Shown: positions 34,740 to 43,597 of the stretch, one piece after another | Numbering within the stretch: position 1 is the first letter of the stretch | How the letters are laid out: each line of letters starts with the position of its first letter | Assembly: GCA_043777675.1 (NCBI GenBank) | Contig: JAYWHR010000061.1 | Coordinates: 145,677 to 209,676 of the forward strand | From: JANMDU01 sp043777675 | GTDB taxonomy: Bacteria; Pseudomonadota; Gammaproteobacteria; Burkholderiales; Burkholderiaceae_C | Reading direction: 5' to 3' | Length of the DNA: 64,000 nucleotides | The notes under the pieces: generated by a model | The model's input: only the letters and a program-made list of their open reading frames with translations | The model's database searches: none | Told to the model about the DNA's origin: nothing | Program-made: the position numbers and the translations under genes

Positions 34740-35183
34740 ATGACAACGCTTGACGAACTGAAAAACACTGGCTTGAAGGCCACGCTCCCGCGCTTGAAAA
34801 TCATGCAGATTTTCCAGGCGGGCGCCCAGCGCCACATGACGGCGGAAGACGTATACCGTGTGTTACTCAATGAGCGTACGGATATTGGCTTGGCGACCGT
34901 GTATCGCGTGCTGACACAATTTGAGCAAGCGGGGCTACTGACGCGAAGCAATTTCGAGAGCGGCAAAGCGGTCTATGAGCTCAACGAAGGCACGCACCAT
35001 GATCATCTGGTTTGCCTTGATTGCGGCAAGGTGGAAGAGTTTCACGATCCTGAGATTGAAAAGCGCCAGACAGCTGTGGCCAAGCTCAAAGGTTTTGTGC
35101 TCGAAGAGCATGCGCTCTCGCTGTATGCGCGCTGCACGAAGCCGGCCTGCCCGCATCGACCTGCAGCGGGTAAACCAGCTTGA
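34740..35183 (+). CDS. fur: Ferric uptake regulator Fur
   Basis: Iron-responsive repressor of 147 residues. It has the N-terminal winged helix (LKATLPRLKIMQIFQ and GLATVYRVLTQFEQAGLL near 55), the metal-site histidines in GTHHDHLVCLDCGKVEEF near 85 and a second cysteine pair CTKPAC near the C-terminus. DNA binding under iron-replete conditions is established for the family. It faces bamE; an inverted repeat GGGTT-N6-AACCC lies at 34690-34705 in the shared promoter but does not match a Fur box. Confidence 0.95.
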   Translation: MTTLDELKNTGLKATLPRLKIMQIFQAGAQRHMTAEDVYRVLLNERTDIGLATVYRVLTQFEQAGLLTRSNFESGKAVYELNEGTHHDHLVCLDCGKVEEFHDPEIEKRQTAVAKLKGFVLEEHALSLYARCTKPACPHRPAAGKPA

Positions 35184-35192
35184 TTTCAAAGC

Positions 35193-35246
35193 GTTTTAGC
35201 CCAGTAGCCGGCGCAGAATATGCGCAGAGCGCTCACTATTTAATAG
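35193..35246 (-). repeat. R1 dispersed repeat, copy 8
   Basis: On the minus strand it reads TGCGCATATTCTGCGCCGGC. It fills most of the 73-bp gap between fur and pgpA and ends 10 bp before the pgpA GTG, so the pgpA leader is repeat-derived. Confidence 0.7.
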
Positions 35247-35256
35247 CATTGATATC

Positions 35257-35805
35257 GTGAATATCGATTCCCCTGAGCTATCCCCATCGTTGTCTCCACC
35301 GATCCGCCCCAGCGTCTTGCGGCCCGGCGTGAGGTTTTTAACATCTCACGCTGCGCATTTCATTGCCCTAGGCGCGGGCTCGGGCCTCTCGCGGATCGCG
35401 CCCGGTACGGTGGGCACGCTCTGGGCTTGGGCTTCATTTATCGTGATGCAGTTGTATCTTTCCGAGGCACAAATCGGCGGTGTCATTTTGGTGTCGCTCT
35501 TCGTGGGCTGGTGGGCTTGCACTGTCACAGCCGCCAACTTGCGCGTGCTCGATCCCGGCGCGATTGTGTGGGACGAGGTGGTAGCGTTTTGGATTATTCT
35601 CTGGTTCGTCATGCCAGCAGGCTTCATGGCGCAGCTTGCGGCCTTTGTGCTGTTTCGCTTCTTCGATGCTGTCAAGCCCGGCCCCGTGGCTTGGGCAGAT
35701 GAGCTATTTCATGGCTTTGGCTTGAAGGGCGGATTTGGGATCATGCTCGATGATTTAGTGGCAGCGGCTTGCACGCTGCTGGTGATTGCGCTGTGGCAGT
35801 TTTAA
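35257..35805 (+). CDS. pgpA: Phosphatidylglycerophosphatase A
   Basis: Integral membrane phosphatase that converts phosphatidylglycerophosphate to phosphatidylglycerol. The 182-residue protein shows GSGLSRIAPGTVGTL near 42, DPGAIVWDEVVAFW near 98 and FDAVKPGPVAWADE near 136, followed by GGFGIMLDDLVAA, the family's acidic metal-binding segments. The start is GTG with no clear Shine-Dalgarno sequence, since its upstream region is occupied by an R1 repeat. thiL, a frequent neighbour, is not in the window. pncC follows. Confidence 0.93.
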   Translation: MNIDSPELSPSLSPPIRPSVLRPGVRFLTSHAAHFIALGAGSGLSRIAPGTVGTLWAWASFIVMQLYLSEAQIGGVILVSLFVGWWACTVTAANLRVLDPGAIVWDEVVAFWIILWFVMPAGFMAQLAAFVLFRFFDAVKPGPVAWADELFHGFGLKGGFGIMLDDLVAAACTLLVIALWQF

Positions 35806-35832
35806 AGAATTAAAGAACTGAGCGCTAATAAA

Positions 35833-36345
35833 ATGCTATTAAATAGTGAGCATACTACGCAGTATTTATGCCGGCTATTAGCCGATTTGCTCCTAAGAAT
35901 CGAGTTAAAACTAGTCACCGCTGAGAGCTGCACAGGCGGCATGATTGCGGCAGCTTGCACGGATCTTGCCGGGTCATCCAATTGGTTTGAGCGCGGTTTC
36001 GTCACATACTCTAACGAAGCGAAAACCGATATGCTGGGCGTGGATGCGGCTTTGATCCTAGCGCATGGCGCTGTGAGCGAGGCCGTCGCCCGCGCGATGG
36101 CTTTTGGTGCCATCCGCCACAGCGCAGCACAGGTGAGCATCGCCGTCACAGGCGTGGCCGGGCCCACAGGGGGCAGCACTTCAAAGCCAGTAGGCACAGT
36201 TTGGTTTGGCTGGTGCGTGCAAGGCCAGTTGCACAGCGAAATGATGCGCTTCGATGGTGATCGAGCGGCTGTGCGCTCACAGACTGTGGTGCACGCTTTA
36301 AAGCGAATTTTGGATCTGGTGTCCGCCGTCGAGTCATTTAGCTGA
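35833..36345 (+). CDS. pncC: Nicotinamide-nucleotide amidohydrolase PncC (CinA C-terminal family)
   Basis: Deamidates nicotinamide mononucleotide to nicotinate mononucleotide in pyridine-nucleotide salvage. The 170-residue product carries TAESCTGGMIAAACTDLAGS near 34, FVTYSNEAKTDMLGV, SIAVTGVAGPTGG near 113 and GTVWFGW, all hallmarks of the family. The N-terminal 20 residues before the conserved domain are encoded by an R1 repeat rather than by family-like sequence. A TTG at 35886 is a possible alternative start inside the repeat edge. Usually grouped with pgpA in betaproteobacteria. Confidence 0.92.
   Translation: MLLNSEHTTQYLCRLLADLLLRIELKLVTAESCTGGMIAAACTDLAGSSNWFERGFVTYSNEAKTDMLGVDAALILAHGAVSEAVARAMAFGAIRHSAAQVSIAVTGVAGPTGGSTSKPVGTVWFGWCVQGQLHSEMMRFDGDRAAVRSQTVVHALKRILDLVSAVESFS
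35836..35893 (+). repeat. R1 dispersed repeat, copy 9, at the pncC start
   Basis: Core TACGCAGTATTTATGCCGGC with left flank CTATTAAATAG. It begins directly after the pncC ATG and encodes about the first 19 residues. Confidence 0.75.
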
Positions 36346-36368
36346 TCATTTGCTAGGCGCGATCCGCT

Positions 36369-36419
36369 CGCCTGCCCTAGAAAGTCGTCGTTTTTTCAGT
36401 CGCATCTTAGAGCGGGTCA
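36369..36419 (+). repeat. R2 dispersed repeat, copy 2
   Basis: Contains GTCGTCGTTTTTTCAGTCGC and then AGAGCGGGTC, more diverged than the other two copies. R1 copy 10 follows after 24 bp, the same spacing as at 12.2 kb. Confidence 0.6.
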
Positions 36420-36443
36420 GCACAGTTGGCACGCCGCTATTCG

Positions 36444-36495
36444 CTATCGATTCAGCAGCATTGAACGCAATAAATACGCCGGCAAAGCATCTAAA
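36444..36495 (+). repeat. R1 dispersed repeat, copy 10
   Basis: Core AACGCAATAAATACGCCGGC; ends at the stop codon of the minus-strand hydrolase gene, so it lies just 3' of that gene. Confidence 0.75.
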
Positions 36496-37656
36496 TCACT
36501 GTGTAACTCGGCGACGCGGCAGTTTGATGGTTTGCCCAATCGCCATCACGTCAAATGCTTCTCGCGGAAGCTTTTTCGCAGCGCGAGCTAAGGCTAGATC
36601 TTTTGGGGGCTGATCCAGCGATTCATCGGTCATCGTGAATGTGCCCCAATGCACGCCTACGCTGCGCTTGGCCTGCAAGTCGAGGTGAATTTGCACGGCA
36701 TCCGAGGGATCAACATGTTGGTCTTTCATGAACCAGCGCGGTGCATAGGCGCCCACTGCAATCAGGGCGATATCGAAGCTGCCGCCTTGAGCCTGCGTCT
36801 GCCGCGCTGCAAAGTGTTTTTGCGTATCATTGAAATCTTGTGAATAGCCGGTGTCGCCGCTGAAATACATTTGAAAATCACGGGCAAACACAGCGAATCC
36901 ACCCCACAGCGAAGCGCGGCGATCACCCGGGCCGCGTGCGCTCCAATGCTGTACAGGCGTGAGATAAACCTCGACTTTACCTGCTGCTGTTTTCAATGTC
37001 GTTTGATCCCACCAATCGAGCTGCCGCACATTGAAAATGCCTTCTCCAGTAAACCATTTTTTCACGCCCAGCGGCACGATAAAAAGCGGCGCGCCGCCAG
37101 CTTGTGCGTTTAAAGCTTTCACGCTGTTGGTATCGAGATGGTCGTAATGGTTGTGGGAGAGCAGCACCAGATCGATACGCGGCAGATCTTTCAACGCTAT
37201 GCCTGGCGCCTGAGCGCGCTTGGGGCCAGCAAATTGCACGGGAGCGGCACGCTCGGAAAAATGGGGGTCAGTGAGGATATTGAGTCCGCCCATTTGCACC
37301 AGCATGGTGGCGTGGCCAATCCATGTGATTGCGGGCTCTTGGCTTGCGCCCATGTTTGCAGTCACGAATTTGATATCCGGAGAAACTACTGCAGTGGGCT
37401 CGTCGGGCGACTTAGGCAAACCTGCCAGCATGCTCTCCCATTTCCAGCGCAGCAAATCAAAGCGCGATTTATCAATCACTTCAATGTAGTTATTCTGGAA
37501 ACCTTCAGGACGGTGATGCTTCTTGGCAGGCTCGTAATCTTCATTCACAGAAGCGCACGCAGCAAGCCCAAGCAAACACATTAAAGCTATCGATTTAATA
37601 GCGCTAGACGCAATAAATACGCCGGCTACTTGCCGATTCGTATTAAAAAAAAGCAT
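36496..37656 (-). CDS. Metallo-beta-lactamase-fold hydrolase, putative lipoprotein
   Basis: A 386-residue protein of the UlaG/NAPE-PLD-like branch of the metallo-beta-lactamase fold. Metal-site motifs are LLSHNHYDHLD near 158, WIGHATMLVQMGG with TDPHFSERA near 112-130, FSGDTGYS near 268 and GVHWGTFTM near 345. NAPE-PLD relatives cleave phosphodiesters; the substrate here is unknown. The N-terminus ends in a lipobox (LAAC, cysteine near 34). The start and signal n-region (about residues 5-25) are encoded by an R1 repeat; the internal ATG at 37584 would leave a signal too short to work well. R1 copies therefore lie at both ends of this gene. Confidence 0.85.
   Translation of the reverse strand: MLFFNTNRQVAGVFIASSAIKSIALMCLLGLAACASVNEDYEPAKKHHRPEGFQNNYIEVIDKSRFDLLRWKWESMLAGLPKSPDEPTAVVSPDIKFVTANMGASQEPAITWIGHATMLVQMGGLNILTDPHFSERAAPVQFAGPKRAQAPGIALKDLPRIDLVLLSHNHYDHLDTNSVKALNAQAGGAPLFIVPLGVKKWFTGEGIFNVRQLDWWDQTTLKTAAGKVEVYLTPVQHWSARGPGDRRASLWGGFAVFARDFQMYFSGDTGYSQDFNDTQKHFAARQTQAQGGSFDIALIAVGAYAPRWFMKDQHVDPSDAVQIHLDLQAKRSVGVHWGTFTMTDESLDQPPKDLALARAAKKLPREAFDVMAIGQTIKLPRRRVTQ
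37587..37640 (+). repeat. R1 dispersed repeat, copy 11, encoding a signal-peptide n-region
   Basis: Core GACGCAATAAATACGCCGGC with left flank CTATCGATTTAATAG. It is antisense to the hydrolase gene and translated in its frame as VAGVFIASSAIKSIAL. Confidence 0.75.
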
Positions 37657-37754
37657 AAAAAATCCCTCGAATTCTGCATGGATTCATTTTGAGCAGTGAT
37701 CGACAGACTCAGCCACTCAGGTGTTGCACTCTGAGCCTGCTCTCACGAAGTGGC

Positions 37755-38939
37755 TCAAGCGGTGATGATGAATTTATCCACCGCGCGACGCGGCGTGGCA
37801 GGCGCTGGCTCGGGTGTGTAGCCGATGCGGCATAGCATTTGCACCGTCGGGTCAGCGGGGCTTTGCGGCGCACCTTTGCCCACAAGCAGTTGGTGCACTT
37901 GCTCGTAATGCGGCTTCATCTCGGGAAACTCTTGCAGCGCTTGGCTGAGTGGATGCATGCCGATGCCAAGTGCTGTAGCTTGCAATTGCAGGCGCACATA
38001 CATACGCCCCGCCTCCACTTGATGGGCGCGCGTGTTGCCACCCGTGATCCACACGAAGCCCATGGCGCTCTTGCTCGTGCCATCAAAACGCTCGATGAAT
38101 TTTTTCTCTGCGGTGCTGCCGGCTGGCGTGGGCACGCTGCGATCAAATTGGCCAAAAGCCGTGAGCGCGCGCACCATGGGTGAATTGATCGAGATGCCAT
38201 CACGGTGCGCCAGAATCTCCGCTGGCCCCACTCGCGCGAGCTTAATGCTCTCTAAGTTTGTGCGCGGGGTGCGCAGCTCGACAAATGCCGCGTCTAAGCA
38301 CACTTTGCGCAGGGGTATGAGGCGCTGCTCTTGCACCGAGCCACTGCATTGCATCCGCGAGACGCCGCCAGCGGCCAAGATTTTTTGCAGATCTGTATCG
38401 GCAACAAGCTTGGCCGTATCGAAATTTGTCTTGATCGTGCGGCGATTTAAAATTTGTGCAAACAAAGCATCTTTAGGTGCACCCGCTTGCACGGTGATGC
38501 GCGCCACAGGCTGCTTCATGGCGTCTGTCCAATCTTTCAGTTGTAGCGGTAGCTCGCCTTGCGGCCAGAGCTGCACATCAGCTTTCAAGCCCTGCTCAGC
38601 AAGCGCAATCACCAAAAGCTCTATAAACGTACCGTGGCCTACCAAGATTTGCCGGCCAAACGGATCGGTTTCGGGCAAAACGCGCTGTGGGTCGGTAAAA
38701 ACAGTGATGACATTGGCTTCGCGCAAATCAACCAGCCAGGGCTGGCGATTGTGTGGATTGGGCGCTGTGATGGCATAGGCCAAAGCGCGGCGGCGTGGCT
38801 CTGTCTGGCTATCCAAAGGCCCATTCCAAGCCTCCACAGCTTGTGCAGGAAAAGCAGCGCTGATGCAACCACTCAAACTCATTGTGGCCGCAGCGACCGT
38901 ACCACCACCCACTAAACGAATAAATTGACGACGAATCAT
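37755..38939 (-). CDS. Acg-like nitroreductase family protein with export signal
   Basis: A 394-residue protein related to the Acg/twin-arginine nitroreductase-like group. Features are an N-terminal signal with MIRRQF and LSGC (Tat-like and possibly lipidated), then APNPHNRQPWLVDL near 58, a typical FMN-contact motif of the nitroreductase fold, LNRRTIKTNFD near 167 and a C-terminal GYTPEPAPATPRRAVDKFI. Members often bind FMN but lack demonstrated activity. It is followed closely by a membrane-protein gene on the same strand and may share its transcript. Confidence 0.75.
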   Translation of the reverse strand: MIRRQFIRLVGGGTVAAATMSLSGCISAAFPAQAVEAWNGPLDSQTEPRRRALAYAITAPNPHNRQPWLVDLREANVITVFTDPQRVLPETDPFGRQILVGHGTFIELLVIALAEQGLKADVQLWPQGELPLQLKDWTDAMKQPVARITVQAGAPKDALFAQILNRRTIKTNFDTAKLVADTDLQKILAAGGVSRMQCSGSVQEQRLIPLRKVCLDAAFVELRTPRTNLESIKLARVGPAEILAHRDGISINSPMVRALTAFGQFDRSVPTPAGSTAEKKFIERFDGTSKSAMGFVWITGGNTRAHQVEAGRMYVRLQLQATALGIGMHPLSQALQEFPEMKPHYEQVHQLLVGKGAPQSPADPTVQMLCRIGYTPEPAPATPRRAVDKFIITA

Positions 38940-38979
38940 GATGTTGCCTCAGAAAAGTTAAGAAAATGAAAAGAAGGCT

Positions 38980-39834
38980 TTATGCCCAAAAGGGCAGCCC
39001 ACGCAGTGCTTGAAAGAAAGTCCAAGTGGTCAACGCACAAAACAAAGCAGAAAAAATCCAAACCGCAGCGCGAGCAGGCGTTTGCGGCCCACGTAAGCGA
39101 TGCAAAGTAAATGCAAACAAGGGAATAAAGTGCATGGCGTGAATGCCGAAGAAATGCGCCACGCGTAAATCTCCGCCGCTACGAGACCAAGCAAATAGCG
39201 GCAACCCGCCCGCATCTGTAGCAGCTGTGCCGACCCAATGGCCGGTTCTTTGCCCGCTCATGTAGCCACCAAAAACTAAGCCGAGAACAAACGTGGCGAT
39301 CAGACCTAAAACAATGGCAAGCTTCATTGCTGTCGGCAGTGCATACGCCTTCGTGCGAGCTATCAGAATGCCAAGCACCAAAGAAGCGCTTACAAGTAGC
39401 CCTGCGCCGATACCCATCAATGTGTACATCGCTGAGTCAAATGTCGTCGCTATATTGAAATGCGAAGCTTTGCCCTGCGCACCTTGCCACGTGATGTAGG
39501 CCACTTCAAAAATGCCGCTGAGCACAGCAACCCACACCACATACCGAGCGGACTTTGTTTTTAAAGCCTCTTTGGGCAGCCACAGCATAAAAAGCAGCAA
39601 GCTCAGCAGATAGATTCCGGTAGAGAATTGAAATTTCCAAGGTTTGAGCCAAACGCTTACGCCTTGGAAGAGGCGAGCATCGAGCTGCGTCAAAAGCAGC
39701 GTGACGCAAGACAGCAACAGCAGGCTGATCCCCGTCCAAAACAACGCAGGCGCGGTTTTTCGCAAGTGGCGAAAGTTCCTCGGCAGTGAGTCGAGGCTCA
39801 AATGCAATGGGGCAATCGTGTGGGCAGAGGCCAT
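38980..39834 (-). CDS. Integral membrane protein of unknown function
   Basis: A 284-residue protein with about seven to eight hydrophobic helices (for example LFWTGISLLLLSCVTLLL near 30 and LAIVLGLIATFVLGLVFGGY near 170), with RTGHWVG and HFFGIHAMHFIPL between helices. The histidines could bind a cofactor or metal, but I do not recognise the family. ATG 39834 was chosen because the sequence up to 39894 shows no coding character. It lies between the Acg-like gene and a divergent LysR regulator that could control it. Confidence 0.65.
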   Translation of the reverse strand: MASAHTIAPLHLSLDSLPRNFRHLRKTAPALFWTGISLLLLSCVTLLLTQLDARLFQGVSVWLKPWKFQFSTGIYLLSLLLFMLWLPKEALKTKSARYVVWVAVLSGIFEVAYITWQGAQGKASHFNIATTFDSAMYTLMGIGAGLLVSASLVLGILIARTKAYALPTAMKLAIVLGLIATFVLGLVFGGYMSGQRTGHWVGTAATDAGGLPLFAWSRSGGDLRVAHFFGIHAMHFIPLFAFTLHRLRGPQTPARAAVWIFSALFCALTTWTFFQALRGLPFWA

Positions 39835-39940
39835 GATGATTTTTCTTTGGTGATGTGCAATAAGGCGATTGTGGAGAGATGTTTGTTGTTGCACAATTGG
39901 CTATCGCTTCACAGCAGCTATTCGAAAATGAATAACGCCC

Positions 39941-40825
39941 ATGACTAACAGCTTTGACTGGACACTGATCCGCTCCTTCCTTGCCGCGCTGGAGCATGGC
40001 AGCTTGTCTGGCGCAGCGAAGGCGTTGCGTTCTAGCCAGCCCACGCTCGGGCGGCATGTTGCTGAGCTGGAATCTCAGCTGGGCACCACACTTTTTGAGC
40101 GCACCGGGCGTGGCCTGCTGCCCACGGCCATGGCGCTGCGCTTGGCAGAGAGCGCCCGCGCGATGGAGACAAGCGCTCTGCAGTTGAGTCGTCTGGCCTC
40201 TGGCGAGCAATCAAAAATAGCAGGCGCGGTGCGCATCAGCGCGAGCCAACCGGTAGCCTGTGTGCTCTTGCCGCCGTTGCTCGCGCAAATGCGATTGGCG
40301 TTACCCGAGATCACGGTGGAGCTGGTTGTCAGTAATGAGGTGAGCAACTTGCTCAAGCGCGAAGCGGATATTGCGTTGCGCATGGTGCAGCCCGATCAAG
40401 CTAGCGTGATCGCTAAGCGTGTAGGGCAGGTCACGATCAGTGCCTATGCTCACCGAGACTATTTGCGCCGCCGTGGCATCCCCAAACTTCCCGCTGATTT
40501 GCTGGCGCACGATGTGATCAGTGGCGACAAAGATGATGCGCTAGAGCGCGGAGCAGCCGCCATGGGTTTGCATTTGCACAAAGAGCGCATCGTCCTGCGC
40601 ACTGATGATCTGATCGCTTACGCCGCCGCTGTGCGTGCCGCAATAGGAGTCGGCTTTGTTTCTGACTACATTGGGCGCATAGATCATAGTTTGGTGCGTT
40701 TGCTGCCGATGTTGCAAATCCCTCCCCTGCCGCTATGGCTCGTTGTTCACCGAGAAATTCGCAGCAACCTGCGTATCAAAGCGGTGTACGATTTCCTTGG
40801 CAGCCATTTACCCAAGGTTTTGTAA
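39941..40825 (+). CDS. LysR family transcriptional regulator
   Basis: A 294-residue LysR-type regulator. The N-terminal winged helix reads FLAALEHGSLSGAAKALRSS near 14, then QPTLGRHVAELESQLGTTLF, and the C-terminal ligand domain is complete. It is divergent from the membrane-protein/Acg-like genes with a 106-bp shared promoter region and is followed after 2 bp by the glutamate-synthase-like gene. Either neighbour could be its target. Confidence 0.9.
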   Translation: MTNSFDWTLIRSFLAALEHGSLSGAAKALRSSQPTLGRHVAELESQLGTTLFERTGRGLLPTAMALRLAESARAMETSALQLSRLASGEQSKIAGAVRISASQPVACVLLPPLLAQMRLALPEITVELVVSNEVSNLLKREADIALRMVQPDQASVIAKRVGQVTISAYAHRDYLRRRGIPKLPADLLAHDVISGDKDDALERGAAAMGLHLHKERIVLRTDDLIAYAAAVRAAIGVGFVSDYIGRIDHSLVRLLPMLQIPPLPLWLVVHREIRSNLRIKAVYDFLGSHLPKVL

Positions 40826-40827
40826 GA

Positions 40828-42489
40828 ATGATCCAAACACTCATCTCCCGCGCAAACGCTTATGTACCCATTCGCTACAGCGCTTTTATCGCATGTATCT
40901 TCTTTAGCCTACTGGCTTTATTTTGCGTGATTGCTTTTGGCGTCGGCTGGCTCTGGGCGCTATTTTTTCTGGCGCTGACTGCACTTGGCATTCATGATCT
41001 GCGGCAAGACAAAAAAGCCGTCTTGCGCAACTACCCGGTGATCGGGCATGCACGCTACTTGTTTGAGATGATTCGCCCGGAAATTCGCCAATACTTTTTA
41101 GAAGGCGATAACGAAGCTGCGCCCTTTTCGCGGGCACAGCGCTCCCTCGTCTATGCGCGTGCAAAAGGCGAGAGTGACAAGCGGCCGTTTGGTACGCAGT
41201 TGGATGTGAGCGCCGATGGCTATGAGTGGATCAATCATTCGATGGCTCCGACTCGGATTGACTCGCAAGATTTTCGTATCACCATTGGTGCTCAAAACAA
41301 TGGCTGTAGCCAGCCCTATTCAGCCAGTTTGTTTAATATTTCCGCGATGAGTTTTGGTGCGCTCAGCGCCAACGCTATTCTTGCGCTCAATCAAGGAGCC
41401 AAAGCGGGTGGCTTTGCGCATGACACAGGCGAAGGCTCAATCAGCGTGCATCATCGCCAACACGGCGGCGATTTGATCTGGGAAATTGGCTCGGGCTATT
41501 TTGGCTGCCGAAATGACGATGGCACGTTCAATGCCGAAAAATTCCGCGCGAACGCGAGTGATCCGCAAGTCAAGATGATTGAGCTCAAGCTCAGCCAAGG
41601 TGCAAAGCCAGGGCATGGCGGCTTGCTACCGGGCGCAAAAGTCACCGCCGAGATCGCTGCCGCGCGCGGCGTGGCTGAGGGTGAGGATTGCGTCTCGCCT
41701 GCCGCGCATAGCGCTTTTGCAACGCCGCTGGAGATGATGGCCTTCATCGCACAACTGCGGGAACTCTCTGGCGGCAAACCTGTCGGCTTTAAGCTGTGCA
41801 TTGGCCATCCTTGGGAGTGGTTTGCAATCGTGAAGGCGATGCTTGCCACAGATATCGTGCCTGATTTCATTGTGGTCGATGGTGCAGAAGGCGGCACCGG
41901 CGCTGCGCCTGTGGAATTCACCGATCATGTGGGCGCACCGCTGCAAGAGGGCTTGCTGCTTGTGCACAACACGCTGAAAGGCGCCGGACTGCGTGATCGG
42001 GTTCGCATCGGCTGCGCGGGCAAAGTGGTGAGTGCTTTTGATATAGCGCGCATGATGGCACTGGGGGCTGATTGGTGCAACTCAGCGCGCGGCTTTATGT
42101 TTGCGCTAGGCTGTATCCAAGCGCAAGCCTGCCACACCGGCAATTGCCCTACTGGCGTCACGAGTCAAGATGCCCATCGCATGAAAGCACTGCATGTGCC
42201 CAGCAAAGCCGAGCGAGTACAACATTTTCACGCGCAAACTTTGCATGCCCTTAAAGAGATCGTGCAGGCGGCGGGCTTACATCATCCAAGCGAGATCACC
42301 GCGCATCACATCGTGCGTAGGGTCAACGATAACGAAGTGCGTCTGCTCGTTAACTTGGTGCCGCAATTGGCCAGCGGCAGTTTGCTGACCAACGACTTGA
42401 GCACCGCTCATAACGTGTTCCGTCTGTATTGGCCACAAGCAAGAGGAAGCAGTTTTTCATTGCTCCCACCATTGAGCGTAACAGCCTAA
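40828..42489 (+). CDS. FMN-binding glutamate synthase family protein
   Basis: A 553-residue membrane-anchored relative of the FMN/Fe-S domain of glutamate synthase. Two helices occupy residues about 14-50, followed by the Glu_synthase barrel: MSFGALSANAILALNQGAK, EGGTGAAP near 354 and a cysteine cluster CIQAQACHTGNCPTGV near 428 that matches the 3Fe-4S ligand pattern. No amidotransferase domain is present, so it is not a complete glutamate synthase; the reaction is unknown. ATG 40828 was chosen over an in-frame start at 40735 that would lie inside the LysR gene. Confidence 0.88.
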   Translation: MIQTLISRANAYVPIRYSAFIACIFFSLLALFCVIAFGVGWLWALFFLALTALGIHDLRQDKKAVLRNYPVIGHARYLFEMIRPEIRQYFLEGDNEAAPFSRAQRSLVYARAKGESDKRPFGTQLDVSADGYEWINHSMAPTRIDSQDFRITIGAQNNGCSQPYSASLFNISAMSFGALSANAILALNQGAKAGGFAHDTGEGSISVHHRQHGGDLIWEIGSGYFGCRNDDGTFNAEKFRANASDPQVKMIELKLSQGAKPGHGGLLPGAKVTAEIAAARGVAEGEDCVSPAAHSAFATPLEMMAFIAQLRELSGGKPVGFKLCIGHPWEWFAIVKAMLATDIVPDFIVVDGAEGGTGAAPVEFTDHVGAPLQEGLLLVHNTLKGAGLRDRVRIGCAGKVVSAFDIARMMALGADWCNSARGFMFALGCIQAQACHTGNCPTGVTSQDAHRMKALHVPSKAERVQHFHAQTLHALKEIVQAAGLHHPSEITAHHIVRRVNDNEVRLLVNLVPQLASGSLLTNDLSTAHNVFRLYWPQARGSSFSLLPPLSVTA

Positions 42490-42495
42490 ATAGAG

Positions 42496-43524
42496 CTAGC
42501 TTAAATCCGCAGCAACGGTGTTCGTACGCCGCCCAAACTGATGCAGTAACGATGGCTCTGTGTCGTTAAAAGTGGGCGGTAGCGAAGATGCAGGATCTTT
42601 TAAGCTCACAGGCTTTTGCGTCGATATGCAGCGCGTGAGATACAGCGCGTAGAGATCTCTCATCAGCCACGGCTTAAGCTCAGGTCGTTCCTTGGCAAGA
42701 CGCGCCATCGTGTGAGGACTTTCCCAAAGCAGATCAACTAACATGCTGTGCCGGGGATAAAGCAGTGAACTGCGCACTCTTGGGTTATGTTGGATGTGGA
42801 TCGGTTTGCTTTGGTAGCGTTCTGGCAAAGTCACTTGAGGCAGACGCATGGCATACAACCATCCAAGCTCAATCAAGCTACACTCGACAAAATGAGGCGG
42901 TGCGAAATTTGCCGATTTCGGCCTACGCAGCCAACCATCTGCGCTCACGTCAGTGGGGCGAATGCCTGGTCGCAACATGACCCGCCTTTGAGGTAAATCC
43001 ACAACCGCATCTAAATTACCGGCATGCTCCAGATGGTAGGTGTGGTCGGCATCAAATTCGTGGCGGCGCTCGGTCAGCTCAACCGCTAAGGCATACAGAG
43101 AGCGTTCGGTGCGCAGTAATTGCTCAAAAAGCTGCAAAGCTTTGAGCAAACTGGTTTCTTGATTCAAACTAAAAACCGGCAGCCCATCGTCGGCCAGCCC
43201 AAGAGATTTCAAATGTGTGATGTCACTCAGGGCGTAGGGTGATTTCAAATGGTTCAGATCAACGCCACAAGCTGCGCCAGATGCCGTGCGATGTAAGGCG
43301 GGCAGAAATTGCAGTTGTGTGCCGCTGACCTGTACGACGCCCGCGCCGCGCACTAAAAATGCATCTGCTTCTAAAACATCGACGATTTGCCAAATGGGAC
43401 GCTGATCTTCATGCGCGGCAACCATGCCTCTAGCACGGGTAACAGTAGACAGCAGCCGACCGACAGCCGCCTCCGATGAGCCATCAAAGCCGATCAAACC
43501 CAAAAAGAACAGGGGAGACTGCAT
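42496..43524 (-). CDS. Conserved-looking protein of unknown function
   Basis: A 342-residue soluble protein that I cannot assign to a family. It has no signal peptide or membrane helix. The N-terminal third alternates strands and helices (FFLGLIGFDG; IVDVLEADAFLVRG), a central segment is His/Asp-rich (RRHEFDADHTYHLEHAGNLD), and the C-terminal part is helical (LKPWLMRDLYALYLTRCIST). Codon use resembles that of its neighbours, so transfer is not indicated. It lies tail-to-tail with the glutamate-synthase-like gene and follows ampG in the same direction after a 73-bp AT-rich gap. Confidence 0.7.
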   Translation of the reverse strand: MQSPLFFLGLIGFDGSSEAAVGRLLSTVTRARGMVAAHEDQRPIWQIVDVLEADAFLVRGAGVVQVSGTQLQFLPALHRTASGAACGVDLNHLKSPYALSDITHLKSLGLADDGLPVFSLNQETSLLKALQLFEQLLRTERSLYALAVELTERRHEFDADHTYHLEHAGNLDAVVDLPQRRVMLRPGIRPTDVSADGWLRRPKSANFAPPHFVECSLIELGWLYAMRLPQVTLPERYQSKPIHIQHNPRVRSSLLYPRHSMLVDLLWESPHTMARLAKERPELKPWLMRDLYALYLTRCISTQKPVSLKDPASSLPPTFNDTEPSLLHQFGRRTNTVAADLS

Positions 43525-43597
43525 CTTGTTTTTCTATTTGGCCATTATTGTTACTAAATTTAAAGCAAATGACATTAAAGCGCAAGCCAGCGCCCAC

